A stretch of DNA of 64,000 bases from JBCDJG01 sp038748065 (GTDB taxonomy: Bacteria > Pseudomonadota > Gammaproteobacteria > Pseudomonadales > Halieaceae): the NCBI GenBank assembly GCA_038748065.1, contig JBCDJG010000023.1:1-64000 (forward strand), read 5' to 3'. The position numbers and the translations under genes are program-made. The notes beneath the pieces were generated by a model, which saw nothing but the letters and a program-made list of their open reading frames with translations, was not told where the DNA came from and made no database searches. Positions 1 to 8,652 of the stretch are shown one piece after another. How positions within the stretch are numbered: the stretch's first letter is position 1; each line of letters starts with the position of its first letter.

Positions 1-62
1 CCCTATTTGTTTGTCGAGCATCACGCATGTGTGAGTAAGACGATACGGCAAACAAACCAGTT

Positions 63-180
63 TGCCTGGCGACCATAGAGTACTGGAACCACCTGACCCT
101 ATCCCGAACTCAGTAGTGAAACGGTGCATCGCCGATGGTAGTGTGGGGTTTCCCCATGTGAGAGTAGGTCATCGCCAGGC
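63..180 (+). rRNA. rrf: 5S ribosomal RNA
   Basis: A complete 5S rRNA of gammaproteobacterial type. The 5' TGCCTGGCGACCATAG pairs with the 3' end ATCGCCAGGC, and the conserved internal stretch around CCGAACTCAG and the GTGTGGGGTTTCCCCATG helix are present. An inverted repeat (TTTGTTTG at 6-13 and CAAACAAA at 49-56) just upstream probably forms a processing stem of the 23S-5S spacer, so the window opens at the 3' end of an rRNA operon. No 23S sequence is inside the window. Confidence 0.97.
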
Positions 181-193
181 TCCTAAGTAAAAC

Positions 194-226
194 ACCCTCA
201 GCCCTCCGGGCTGGGGGTTTTTTATT
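194..226 (+). terminator. rRNA operon terminator
   Basis: A GC-rich hairpin (CCCTCAGCCC, loop TCC, GGGCTGGGGG) is followed directly by a run of six T. It lies about 15 bases after the 5S rRNA and has the form of an intrinsic terminator. Confidence 0.9.
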
Positions 227-259
227 TAGGATTGTGATGAATTAATGTCCCTACCGTTG

Positions 260-434
260 GGCCCCATGTGTGCCCAAAGCATTCGCTACGCTCATGGGGC
301 AGGCCCACCGCGCCTGTTCAGCGAAGCTGAACGGTAAGGAGGCGCCGAAGGCGTCCCGTAGGGAAAGCGAGCAGAGCTCGCTTCCTAAAGTAGGTCATGC
401 CCGATAAAGCGGGGCAGGCCCTCGCCAGGCTCCT
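260..434. repeat. Hairpin-rich spacer ending in a broken copy of the 5S tail
   Basis: This stretch has no gene. It holds three short hairpins in series: GTTCAGC-GAA-GCTGAAC, GGCGCC/GGCGTC, and AAGCGAGC-AGA-GCTCGCTT. It ends with AGTAGGTCAT (389-398) and CGCCAGGCTCCT (423-434), which together repeat the 3' end of the 5S gene (163-184) but are split by about 24 extra bases. It looks like a mobile palindromic element or a recombination scar in a duplicated 5S tail. It is not a second functional 5S. Confidence 0.55.
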
Positions 435-452
435 GGATAAATGTAAACCCGA

Positions 453-914
453 TCAGGCATCGCGTTTCCCCTCTCCTCGCTTAATGCCGTAGAACACTGG
501 GATATCGCTTTTCTCAATGATTTCCGGTTCATGCTCTTCTCGTTTGAAGCCCTGCTGTTCGTCAATGTGCAGCAGTTGGAGAATCTCTGCGTCGCCTTCG
601 GTCATGCACTCGAAACGATAGCGGTTTTGCTTCGGCATCAGGATGCCTTCCAAGGGGCCGAACTCACCGAAACAGTGATCATCGTCGCCGTAAAATGCGA
701 CCCTGCCGGATAACACCATCCAGAATCCATCCACAGTGGAATGGGAGTGGAGATTTTCACCACCGCCTGTGCGAATCACGTGTACGGCACCGCGAAGTCC
801 GGGTGTCTGGCAGAGGCGCACAATCTCGCGTTTGCTGTCGTTTTCAGGCGTGGGTTTTTGATACGTGAACGCTTGCGGCCTTATGGGCCGCTTTCCATCT
901 TGGCCATCTTTCAT
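453..914 (-). CDS. Cupin-domain protein
   Basis: 153-residue single-domain cupin of the small-barrel type. The metal-binding motif is seen as NLHSHSTVDGFWMVLSG around residues 53-70, and the second cupin motif is around 85-110. The ATG overlaps the stop of the upstream NRPS-like gene (ATGA), so it is the last gene of the four-gene minus-strand operon. Cupins of this kind can be isomerases, dioxygenases or sugar/acid epimerases, and the sequence alone does not say which. From its position it may be a tailoring enzyme acting on the product of the NRPS-like protein (inference). Confidence 0.85.
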   Translation of the reverse strand: MKDGQDGKRPIRPQAFTYQKPTPENDSKREIVRLCQTPGLRGAVHVIRTGGGENLHSHSTVDGFWMVLSGRVAFYGDDDHCFGEFGPLEGILMPKQNRYRFECMTEGDAEILQLLHIDEQQGFKREEHEPEIIEKSDIPVFYGIKRGEGKRDA

Positions 915-3900
915 GTCTGTTCCTCGCTCTTCCCTGTATCCACGGGCCTGATTCTGTGCTTGAGAGAGTGAGCTTTGGCGTGATCCTCCAAGCGTCTGAC
1001 GAGTGTATCAGGTAAGGGTATACCCGCCTTGAGATTTTCTTCCCGTGCACGAAATTCGATTTCGCCGGGGACAAAGATCTCGTCAACGCCATCTGCGCGT
1101 TCGCTCGAGCGAGTCTGCTGCACGATGTCCTCCAGGCTCTGAAGGAAGGCAGGCTGAGCGCCCAGGATATCTGCTTCGAAGACCATGAAGAGATGGCCTA
1201 TATCGGTGCCACCATGTCGCGCCGCAGCGACAGGGCCGTGATCTGCGCAATAGCCTGCGCCCGTCAGAGCGCCTGACAGTGCCTCGATAACGAAGGCCAG
1301 ACCATAGCCTTTGTGGCCGCCAATAGGTGCAGCAAGTCCCGCGGCCAGATCTTCCAGCGCAGTCGTTGGGCGCCCTGAGCGATCCAGTATCCAGCCCGGC
1401 TGTAGCGGTTGACCCTCTGCCACGGTGTGTCCGATCTTGCCGCGTGTAGCGACACTCATCGCGATATCCAGCACTATCGGGTCGTCGGAGGCTCTCGGCA
1501 GACCAATGGCCAGGGGGTTGTTGCCAAACAAGGGAGTAATGCCACCGGTCGGAGCCAGAATAGTGGGGCCGTTGGTGAAGCACAGGCCGATCATGCCCGC
1601 CTTTGTCGCTTGCCAGGCATACTGCCCGGCGGCGCCATAGTGGTTTGAGCCGTGTACGCCGACGATGCCTATGCCCTGCAAGCGCGCCAGTTCGATGGCC
1701 TTATCCATGGCGATAGTGGCTACCCACTGGCCGGGGGCGTTATCCCCGTCAACCCTGGCACTGGCAGTTGATGTATCCAACACCCTGATGGTCGGCTGCC
1801 CATTCAGTACGCCCTCCCGCAATCGACCTGCGTAGCGGGGTATGTCCCCGATATTGTGAGTGAGCTGACCGCGCAAGCTTGACTCCAATTGAACCTCGCT
1901 CACGATGCGCGCACCGTCTTCTCTAAGGCCGGCGCTGGTCAGGGCCTCAACGGCAAAGTTGCGCAGGCTGTCTATGTCGTAGCGCTGTGCTATGGAACTC
2001 TCGACCTGGGCGCTGGGTTTCGTGCGTGTCTGGGGTCTGACGGCTTGGATGAGCTGATGTATCGTCTGGTGCTGAAAGAGGTTCTCCAGAGAAATGTCGA
2101 TGCCTGCTTCATTGGCCATCACAACAATTTCAATGCTTGAAAGCGAGTCGCCGCCTAAATCGAAGAAATTATCATCTGCCGCGACGTCGCTTCGCTGCAA
2201 GACCTCTTTCCAAATTGAGATCAGCCTGGCCACGTCGCGCTCGGCATCATGTTGGTGGCTTGTTGGCTCGCGGTTTTCGTCTGCCAGCACCGGCAAGGCG
2301 GAACGATCCAATTTGCCTGACAGGGTTCTAGGTAAGGCGTTCACGCGCCGGTACAGTGTAGGGATCATATAGGCGGGCAAATTTGCCTGCAGGTGCGCGC
2401 GCAGGCCATCGGCAGAGTGCTTGCTGTTGTCTGGCGACTCTTCCACTGAATAGATCATCAGCAGCCGATCAGCGAGTTCCTTACCACTGCGCACGATGCA
2501 AACGGCGGCCTCCGCAATATCTGGGAAACTGAGTGCGGCAGACTCGATGTCCCCAGGTTCGATACGAAAGCCCCTGTGCTTTATTTGGGCGTCTACTCGG
2601 CCAACGAAGCGGAAGCTGCCCTGGGCGTCAGCGATCACTAAATCGCCGGTGCGGAACCCACGTTCGCCTTGTTGTAACCAGGCTGGATGCTTTGGGTTTG
2701 ATAGGTAACCCAGCCCGACAGTAGGTCCCCAGATGCAGAGTTCTCCGGCTGTGCCAGGGGCAACGGCCTTGCCATCCTGATCGCATGCCAGAGCGCGAAT
2801 ACCCGGGATCGGCTTACCGAGCCCTACGTAGGGTGAATCGGTGCCCCGAAGGACTTGGCGCTCAATCAAGGTGATCCCAGTGGTTTCCGTTTGCCCGTAC
2901 ATGTTGATGAGCTGTGCTGAGCGAAAGCGCCGCTCAAGTGCCCGCGCCAGGTCAACCGGCAGGGGCTCGCTGGCCGACAACATAAGCTTTAGTCCATCTG
3001 TGTCGGGCAGCGGTGCCTGGTGAGAGGGCAGCTCATAGAGTTTTATCAGGTTGCGCCAGTGGCTGGGTACAAGGTCCAGCACGCTGATATCGGCACTCTT
3101 CAGTAACTTCGCCAGCGCTTCAACGTTGAGTACAGCCTCTCGTTTGGCAACGTAAAGGCTTGCCCCAGTGTAGAGAGGCAATGCCAGCTGGCGAATTGAA
3201 GAAGAGAAAGACAACGACGCCGTATGCAGCCATCTCTCGTTGCCGGTCAACTCAAGTGCCTCGGACATCGAGGCCAGGTAGTGACTGAGATTATCGTAGC
3301 TGATGGCTACGCCCTTTGGGTTGCCCGTGGAGCCCGAGGTATAGATGATGTAAGCCGGTAAATGAGGGTCTGACGGTACCGGTGCCGGTGCCGTTTGGTT
3401 TGTTCGCGTGGTGCACGCCTCCAGGCTGATCTGAGTGATGTCGCCATTGTGCACGGCAGCGAGTTTGCTCACGATATTGACCGTGCGTTTGTCGCTCAGC
3501 AGCGCAGTAACCCCGGCGTCCTTAACCATGTACGCCATGCGCGAGTTCGGGTAACTGCAGTCCAGGGGTACGTAAGTTGCATTCAACGAGAACAAAGCAA
3601 GCGCGCTGATAATCGCGTGCTCATCGCGCGGTAAAATCACGCCAACACGGGTTCCAGGCTCTACGCCCTGGCTAGCTAATGCCTCGGCTGCCTGGTCGAC
3701 CCTTGCGACTAGCTGGGCGTAGCTGAGCACAGTCCCTTCGGCCATTATTGCGGTTGCGCCGGGCGCCGATTGTGCGTTCCGACATATCGCCTGGTAGAGG
3801 CTTGGCGGTACGTGTTGAGGCTGCGTTGCCGGGAGTTGGCTGCGAGTCGGTAGCTGTGCAACCAGCTCATCTACGGTCTCAGGCGAATCCTGAGCAAGGG

Positions 3901-6900
3901 ACGCCAAAGCGTGGAGAAAGATGCGGCTGAAATGCTGCATATCAGCAGCGGATAGCGCTGCATCTCGATACAGCCAGCGTCCACACAGGCCAGATTTGGA
4001 CGGCTTCAGATAAAGGCTCAGGTCGAATTTGGTGTGTTCACTGTCGGCATCGAAGGCCTTCACCGCCAAGGGGCCCTTATCCTCTCCCAGAAGCGCCTCT
4101 ATAGACGGATAGTTTTGATAAGCGAACATGACCTGTAGCAGAGGGTCTGCGCCTGCACGGCGGGGGAGGTCGAGCTGTCTGACAATCTGTGCGAAGTCCA
4201 CGGCCCCGTGCTGTTGAGCTTCTGCGCAAATTGACGCAACGGTGTGGAGCATGGCGCTCGCACTGCTGCCAAGTTCTATTGTAGAAGGGATGGGCAGGGT
4301 ACTGGTGAAAAAACCGATGCTGTTGCCGTGGTCCTTAACGCGGCGGTTGGCGCTTGCTGTGCCGAGACAAAAGTCAGTTTGTCGGCTAACTGCATAAACC
4401 GCAATCTGTAGCGCTGTCATCAGTACCGGATAGAGGCTTATCTGTCGATCGCTGGCCAATTTTTTTAGCTTTTCACAAAGCTCTGGATCGATAGTCAGGT
4501 CCATCAGCGATGCGCGATAACTTTGATCGATGGTGTAGCCTACCGTTTCGCCCAAGCCAAAGCGGTTAGTCTTACCCTGCAGCCGCTGCCGCCACCACGT
4601 AAGATGCTCCGCACCTGCGTCGCCCTGCTGCAGCGCGTACTGATGCTGGCAGAAATGCGGGAAGTCCTGCTCCAGCGAGGGAAGCGGCGTACTGCTTTGG
4701 CCTGATGCCAGGGCATACAGACGCAAAAGATCGCGGTAAAAAACGGATATCGACCAGCCATCACACAGGATATGGTGAATGGAAAATAAAAACACATGTG
4801 TGTCTGGCGCCAGCTTCAGTAGGCGGTATCTCACCGGTACTGCATCGTCCAACTCAAAGCGTTGGTTCCTTGACTGACGGGCCGCCTCATACACTGCTTG
4901 TTGTTGCTCCTTCTCTCCCATTGATGACAGGTCTGTTACCTGTAGCGATGGAGAGGCGACTGGCTCTATGTACTGGACCGGTTTGCCGTCGAGGCTACGA
5001 ACGCGCGTGCGCAGGGCGGTGTGACGCAATACCAGCTGGCCTAGTGCTCCTTCCAGGAGATTTCTATTTAGATCTCCTCGCAGCCACACCGGTGCAGCCA
5101 TTGTGTATTCAGATCCAGAGCCGAGCTGATCGAGCAGCCAGAGCCGCTGTTGCCCTGGGCTCAGGGGCAACACCGAGGCAAGTTGATGGGTGTTTTCCGT
5201 GACCACGGCTGTTTCAGCCAAGCACGCTGATGCCAGATGCCTGGACTGCTGTTGAATGGTAGGGAAGCTCAGAAAGAAATCGTCTGGTAGCTGAACGCCG
5301 AATTCTTCTTCGATGAGCACAATCAGCTGCGCCGCGGCGAGGGAATCACCGCCGAGCTGGAAAAAATTCTGCGCACTCTCGACCCGATCGATACGCAGTT
5401 GCTCCGCCCACAGCGACTTAAGTCGCGCGCTATGATCAGATAGATCGCTCTCTTTGTCTTCGCGTTTGTCTTCGCGTTTGTCTTCGCGTTTGTCTTCGAG
5501 TTTATCTTCGACCTTGCCTTCGGCGGCCCAGCTTGCAGCAAACTGGCTATGCAGGTGCTGCCGCTGTAGTTTTCCGGCCGCGTTTCTCGGAATGCTACCG
5601 GTGATGTAAAAACGATGCGGTACCTCATAGCCGGCGAGGCGTGTAAGGCAAAACTGTCTGATTGCTTCACACAGTTGTGGTTCGAACTGTGCTTGCTTGC
5701 CGGCATCAAATCCGTCTTGCAGGACGATGGCTGCCTGGGGGGCCTCGCCCAAGGTGGCATGCGGTGCGGGAAATACGGCGGCTTCGGCCACAGCGGGGTG
5801 CTGTAGTAGTGCGACTTCAATGTCAGAAGGCATCAGTTTCCTGCCGCCAGCATTTATCACGTCCCGCAGTCGGCCAGTTATGTACAGGAAACCGTCCTGG
5901 TCAAAGTAACCCAGGTCGCCGGTTTGTAACCAGTCGTTGTCTCCACCGTGAGCCTGCTGTTCTGATGACCAATAGCCCGTGGTGACCGTGGCACCGCGAA
6001 TGACAATTTCCCCGATATGGCCCGTACTATCCTTAGCAGCGTCGGTGTCAGAAGGAGCTTGAATTCGCACGTCTACGCCAACTGGCTTGCCGACTGAGCC
6101 AAGCTTGTTCTGGCCGGGTTGAGGGCGATTCGTAGCGATCAGGGGGCCTGCCTCTGTCATGCCATAGGCTTGCACGACAGGCACCGCGAACGCCTTCGTC
6201 AGGCTAGTGCAGAGCCCGGCGGACATGGGCGCCGAGGCGCTGCGCAAGAGGCGCAAATGGTCCAACTCAAGCGCCGCGCCCTTCGCATTTTCAAGTGCGC
6301 GCAACAGTGCCGCATAGTGAGTGGGCGTAGCCGAAAGCCAGGAAATTGATTCGCCGTGCAGCCGTTTGAGTATGTCGAGTGGACTGTCGAGCTGCTCGCA
6401 TAGCGCGGTGCCGCCTGCTATCAGTGTCGCCAAAACAGTACTGAAACCGTGGATATGAAAACAGGGCAGTATGCCGAGATAACGATCTTCTGGTCCAAGT
6501 ATCAGTGAGTCAGCAATAGCTTCGGCTGAGATCAGCAGCTGCGCTTGGGTGAGTTCTACCCACTTGGCGTCCCCTGTTGTGCCGGAAGTCGCTAGAAGTA
6601 GCCCGCCTGAACGGCCTGAGTCAGCCCCTTGATCTACGCTCTTTACGCGCTTGGGACTGAAGACAAGTTCTAACTCTCCCCCCTTTGGACTCAGCAGTGC
6701 GATGCCGTGTTCCTTACAGATGTCATGAAATAAACGTGCCGTTCCCGGCATTGCCAGCATCGCGGCGGCCGCCACGTCTTCCAAAACGCGCCGGTGCTCT
6801 GAGTCCGGCTTGTCGGGGTCGATAGGTGTTACCAGGCAGTGTTCTGAGAGTGATAACAGGTAGAGCACCGATTCAATACTGTGTGGTAGCAAAACGACGA

Positions 6901-7069
6901 CCCGGTCCGAACTCTGGATGCCCAGCTCCGCCAGCAGCTTCCCCGTAGCCCCTATGCAGCGTTCGATATCATCTCTGTAGTATTGATGCTCCGTCGAGCT
7001 TGATGACAGGTTGGCACTGGCTGGCAGTACTTGAATCCAGCTGGCTGATTCAGCCCTTGGGCTAGGCAT
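911..7069 (-). CDS. NRPS-like megasynthetase A-PCP-C-A-PCP fused to Ldh2-type dehydrogenase
   Basis: 2052 residues. Order seen: AMP-binding domain (about 25-515, TSGTTG loop near 160), a charged EDKR-repeat linker (515-540), carrier domain (LGGDSL near 573), condensation domain with intact HHILCDG near 765, second adenylation domain (YTSGSTGNPKG near 1246), second carrier (LGGDSL near 1640), and a C-terminal malate/L-lactate dehydrogenase (Ldh2) domain from about 1700 to 2040. The last shows the HGSNHYGAAGQYA and GGHKGYGL motifs. There is no thioesterase or standard terminal reductase. Ldh2 enzymes reduce 2-oxo acids or cyclic imines with NAD(P)H, so the fused domain may act on, or help release, the bound product (inference). 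The ATG overlaps the end of the upstream ligase gene by 8 bases, and the stop overlaps the cupin start. The first A domain resembles acyl-CoA ligases. The second has FSSS where amino-acid-activating domains have FDxS, which suggests a substrate without a normal alpha-amino group. No phosphopantetheinyl transferase lies in the window. Confidence 0.9.
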   Translation of the reverse strand: MPSPRAESASWIQVLPASANLSSSSTEHQYYRDDIERCIGATGKLLAELGIQSSDRVVVLLPHSIESVLYLLSLSEHCLVTPIDPDKPDSEHRRVLEDVAAAAMLAMPGTARLFHDICKEHGIALLSPKGGELELVFSPKRVKSVDQGADSGRSGGLLLATSGTTGDAKWVELTQAQLLISAEAIADSLILGPEDRYLGILPCFHIHGFSTVLATLIAGGTALCEQLDSPLDILKRLHGESISWLSATPTHYAALLRALENAKGAALELDHLRLLRSASAPMSAGLCTSLTKAFAVPVVQAYGMTEAGPLIATNRPQPGQNKLGSVGKPVGVDVRIQAPSDTDAAKDSTGHIGEIVIRGATVTTGYWSSEQQAHGGDNDWLQTGDLGYFDQDGFLYITGRLRDVINAGGRKLMPSDIEVALLQHPAVAEAAVFPAPHATLGEAPQAAIVLQDGFDAGKQAQFEPQLCEAIRQFCLTRLAGYEVPHRFYITGSIPRNAAGKLQRQHLHSQFAASWAAEGKVEDKLEDKREDKREDKREDKESDLSDHSARLKSLWAEQLRIDRVESAQNFFQLGGDSLAAAQLIVLIEEEFGVQLPDDFFLSFPTIQQQSRHLASACLAETAVVTENTHQLASVLPLSPGQQRLWLLDQLGSGSEYTMAAPVWLRGDLNRNLLEGALGQLVLRHTALRTRVRSLDGKPVQYIEPVASPSLQVTDLSSMGEKEQQQAVYEAARQSRNQRFELDDAVPVRYRLLKLAPDTHVFLFSIHHILCDGWSISVFYRDLLRLYALASGQSSTPLPSLEQDFPHFCQHQYALQQGDAGAEHLTWWRQRLQGKTNRFGLGETVGYTIDQSYRASLMDLTIDPELCEKLKKLASDRQISLYPVLMTALQIAVYAVSRQTDFCLGTASANRRVKDHGNSIGFFTSTLPIPSTIELGSSASAMLHTVASICAEAQQHGAVDFAQIVRQLDLPRRAGADPLLQVMFAYQNYPSIEALLGEDKGPLAVKAFDADSEHTKFDLSLYLKPSKSGLCGRWLYRDAALSAADMQHFSRIFLHALASLAQDSPETVDELVAQLPTRSQLPATQPQHVPPSLYQAICRNAQSAPGATAIMAEGTVLSYAQLVARVDQAAEALASQGVEPGTRVGVILPRDEHAIISALALFSLNATYVPLDCSYPNSRMAYMVKDAGVTALLSDKRTVNIVSKLAAVHNGDITQISLEACTTRTNQTAPAPVPSDPHLPAYIIYTSGSTGNPKGVAISYDNLSHYLASMSEALELTGNERWLHTASLSFSSSIRQLALPLYTGASLYVAKREAVLNVEALAKLLKSADISVLDLVPSHWRNLIKLYELPSHQAPLPDTDGLKLMLSASEPLPVDLARALERRFRSAQLINMYGQTETTGITLIERQVLRGTDSPYVGLGKPIPGIRALACDQDGKAVAPGTAGELCIWGPTVGLGYLSNPKHPAWLQQGERGFRTGDLVIADAQGSFRFVGRVDAQIKHRGFRIEPGDIESAALSFPDIAEAAVCIVRSGKELADRLLMIYSVEESPDNSKHSADGLRAHLQANLPAYMIPTLYRRVNALPRTLSGKLDRSALPVLADENREPTSHQHDAERDVARLISIWKEVLQRSDVAADDNFFDLGGDSLSSIEIVVMANEAGIDISLENLFQHQTIHQLIQAVRPQTRTKPSAQVESSIAQRYDIDSLRNFAVEALTSAGLREDGARIVSEVQLESSLRGQLTHNIGDIPRYAGRLREGVLNGQPTIRVLDTSTASARVDGDNAPGQWVATIAMDKAIELARLQGIGIVGVHGSNHYGAAGQYAWQATKAGMIGLCFTNGPTILAPTGGITPLFGNNPLAIGLPRASDDPIVLDIAMSVATRGKIGHTVAEGQPLQPGWILDRSGRPTTALEDLAAGLAAPIGGHKGYGLAFVIEALSGALTGAGYCADHGPVAAARHGGTDIGHLFMVFEADILGAQPAFLQSLEDIVQQTRSSERADGVDEIFVPGEIEFRAREENLKAGIPLPDTLVRRLEDHAKAHSLKHRIRPVDTGKSEEQT
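5453..5524 (-). repeat. Six-unit 12-bp tandem repeat inside the NRPS-like gene
   Basis: On the plus strand the unit is TTTGTCTTCGCG. Three exact copies (5453-5488) are followed by three degenerate ones. Read on the coding strand it gives an (EDKR)n linker between the first adenylation domain and the first carrier. A 12-base unit keeps the frame, so copy number can vary without breaking the protein. Confidence 0.9.
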
Positions 7070-8645
7070 GCGCTACCTCATAGTGTCGTCGCAGTGCCAT
7101 CCGGTCTACTTTGCCCGCCGTGTTCAAGGGCAGTTCCTCCAGTTCGAAGATTTGCGTGGGGATTTTGTAGTCTGCCAGATTCTGCCGTGCCCAAAGCTGT
7201 AGCTCGCGCCGCCTGTAGATTTCTGGCTGCCTGGGCACAACAAATGCAATGCATTGTTGGCCGGCAATCCGCTGTGCAACACCCAACACAGCAACCGATT
7301 GCAGCAGGCCGCTGTGCAGAAGTAGCTGCTCGACCTCCGCCGGATACACTTTGTAGCCGAAGGTTGTAATGATTTCAGAACGACGCCCCCGGACTTTGAG
7401 AAAGCCCTGCTTGGTCCAATAGCCCAGATCCCCGGTTCGCATCCAGTGCCCTCGGGCGTAAAGCTCAGCACTGTCGTCCCCAGCTCGGAAGTAACCCGGC
7501 GTTGTGGCGTAGCCCCTGACCCAAATTTCACCTGTCGTCTGCGGCGCTACCTCTTGATCGTGTTCGTCGACTATCTTCACTTCGATGCCAGGGTCCGGTG
7601 TGCCGACGGTATGGGCAACGGCATCGATACCCATATCGCTTGTCGCTGAAGCAATGGTGTCGCATTCAGTCATGCCATAGCCAGAGGCGACGGATGCTAC
7701 GCCTGATGCCAGCAGCGTGCTCACCAATTCGGGCGGTATGCTGGCCGAGCCAATGGACGCAAGCCGTAAACTGCTGCAGCTTTCCCTGGCCAGGTCACCT
7801 GATGCGAGCAGCGATTCATACAATGAAGGTGGGCCAGCTAGCGCGGTGATCTGATGGCGTTGTATCAGTTCGGCGATATGCCTTGGGTTGGAGTTGCGAG
7901 TAATGACCATGGTAGCGCCAAGCATGATTGTCCGCAGCAAGATACCGTTCAGACCCAGGGTATGTGAAAAAGGCGGTAAGGCGAGTAGCACATCCTCGCT
8001 GAGGAATCCGCGCCGGCGCCCATTCAAGAAGCGGTTTGTGATGACCTGCCCGTGTTGTCGCAGAACGCCCTTCGGCGTACCTGATGAGCCGGACGTGAAT
8101 AGAATCTCGCATAGGTCCTCGGCTTTCACCTGGGCTGGCGATTCTGCCATCGACGCCTTGCCTGGGCTTAGCGCAGCCCAGGGTTTAAGTCCGTGCGGCA
8201 GCTCATGGGGTTTCTCTGCCAGCGCTATGGCGGGGCAGCGGTAATCCATCGATCGCGCGTCTCCGGTATCGGTGCGTGGCTGTGCGGCAAGGACAGGATC
8301 AACGAACAGCAGGTCTGGTTCTATCTGATCAAGCAGCAGTGCCGCCTCTACACCTTTTGCCCGGGCGCTGATCGGCACGATCACGGCGCCACACCACCAA
8401 CTCGCCATCGCAGCGACCGCCCAATACCAGCTGTTGCCTCCCCAGATCGCCACGAAGCTGGTATTGCCAATACCCATTTGCGACAGGCTGGCAGCGGTTC
8501 TTTTCACCAAAGTGCTGAGGTCGGCGTAGCTGAGCTGAAGATCGTCGTCGACAATGGCAATGGCATTGTCGTTTGCTTTCAGGCGCTGCGCTAAAAGCTC
8601 TGGGATGGTGTTAAATGAGATGTCGAAGTCTGCAGGCTTCATCAC
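7062..8645 (-). CDS. Class I AMP-forming acyl-CoA/aryl ligase
   Basis: 527-residue ANL-superfamily ligase. The P-loop-like motif FTSGSSGTPKGV is near residue 185, YGMTECD near 320, TGDLGYW near 405 and the C-terminal lysine motif TAGKVDR near 515. It is a stand-alone ligase with no carrier domain, so it probably makes a CoA thioester or an acyl-adenylate for the neighbouring carrier domains. It resembles the ligase half of the upstream fusion protein closely enough (AxWxxNxWxxxxxAxWW and PPSLxxxLL stretches) to be an in-operon duplication. The start may be GTG 8645 or ATG 8642. Its end overlaps the NRPS-like start. The true acid substrate is not visible. Confidence 0.88.
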   Translation of the reverse strand: MMKPADFDISFNTIPELLAQRLKANDNAIAIVDDDLQLSYADLSTLVKRTAASLSQMGIGNTSFVAIWGGNSWYWAVAAMASWWCGAVIVPISARAKGVEAALLLDQIEPDLLFVDPVLAAQPRTDTGDARSMDYRCPAIALAEKPHELPHGLKPWAALSPGKASMAESPAQVKAEDLCEILFTSGSSGTPKGVLRQHGQVITNRFLNGRRRGFLSEDVLLALPPFSHTLGLNGILLRTIMLGATMVITRNSNPRHIAELIQRHQITALAGPPSLYESLLASGDLARESCSSLRLASIGSASIPPELVSTLLASGVASVASGYGMTECDTIASATSDMGIDAVAHTVGTPDPGIEVKIVDEHDQEVAPQTTGEIWVRGYATTPGYFRAGDDSAELYARGHWMRTGDLGYWTKQGFLKVRGRRSEIITTFGYKVYPAEVEQLLLHSGLLQSVAVLGVAQRIAGQQCIAFVVPRQPEIYRRRELQLWARQNLADYKIPTQIFELEELPLNTAGKVDRMALRRHYEVAHA

Positions 8646-8652
8646 GCTTGGC

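Noticed and set aside
389..434. Second 5S rRNA gene
   Set aside because: Only the last 22 bases match and they are split by an insertion; the rest of a 5S is absent.
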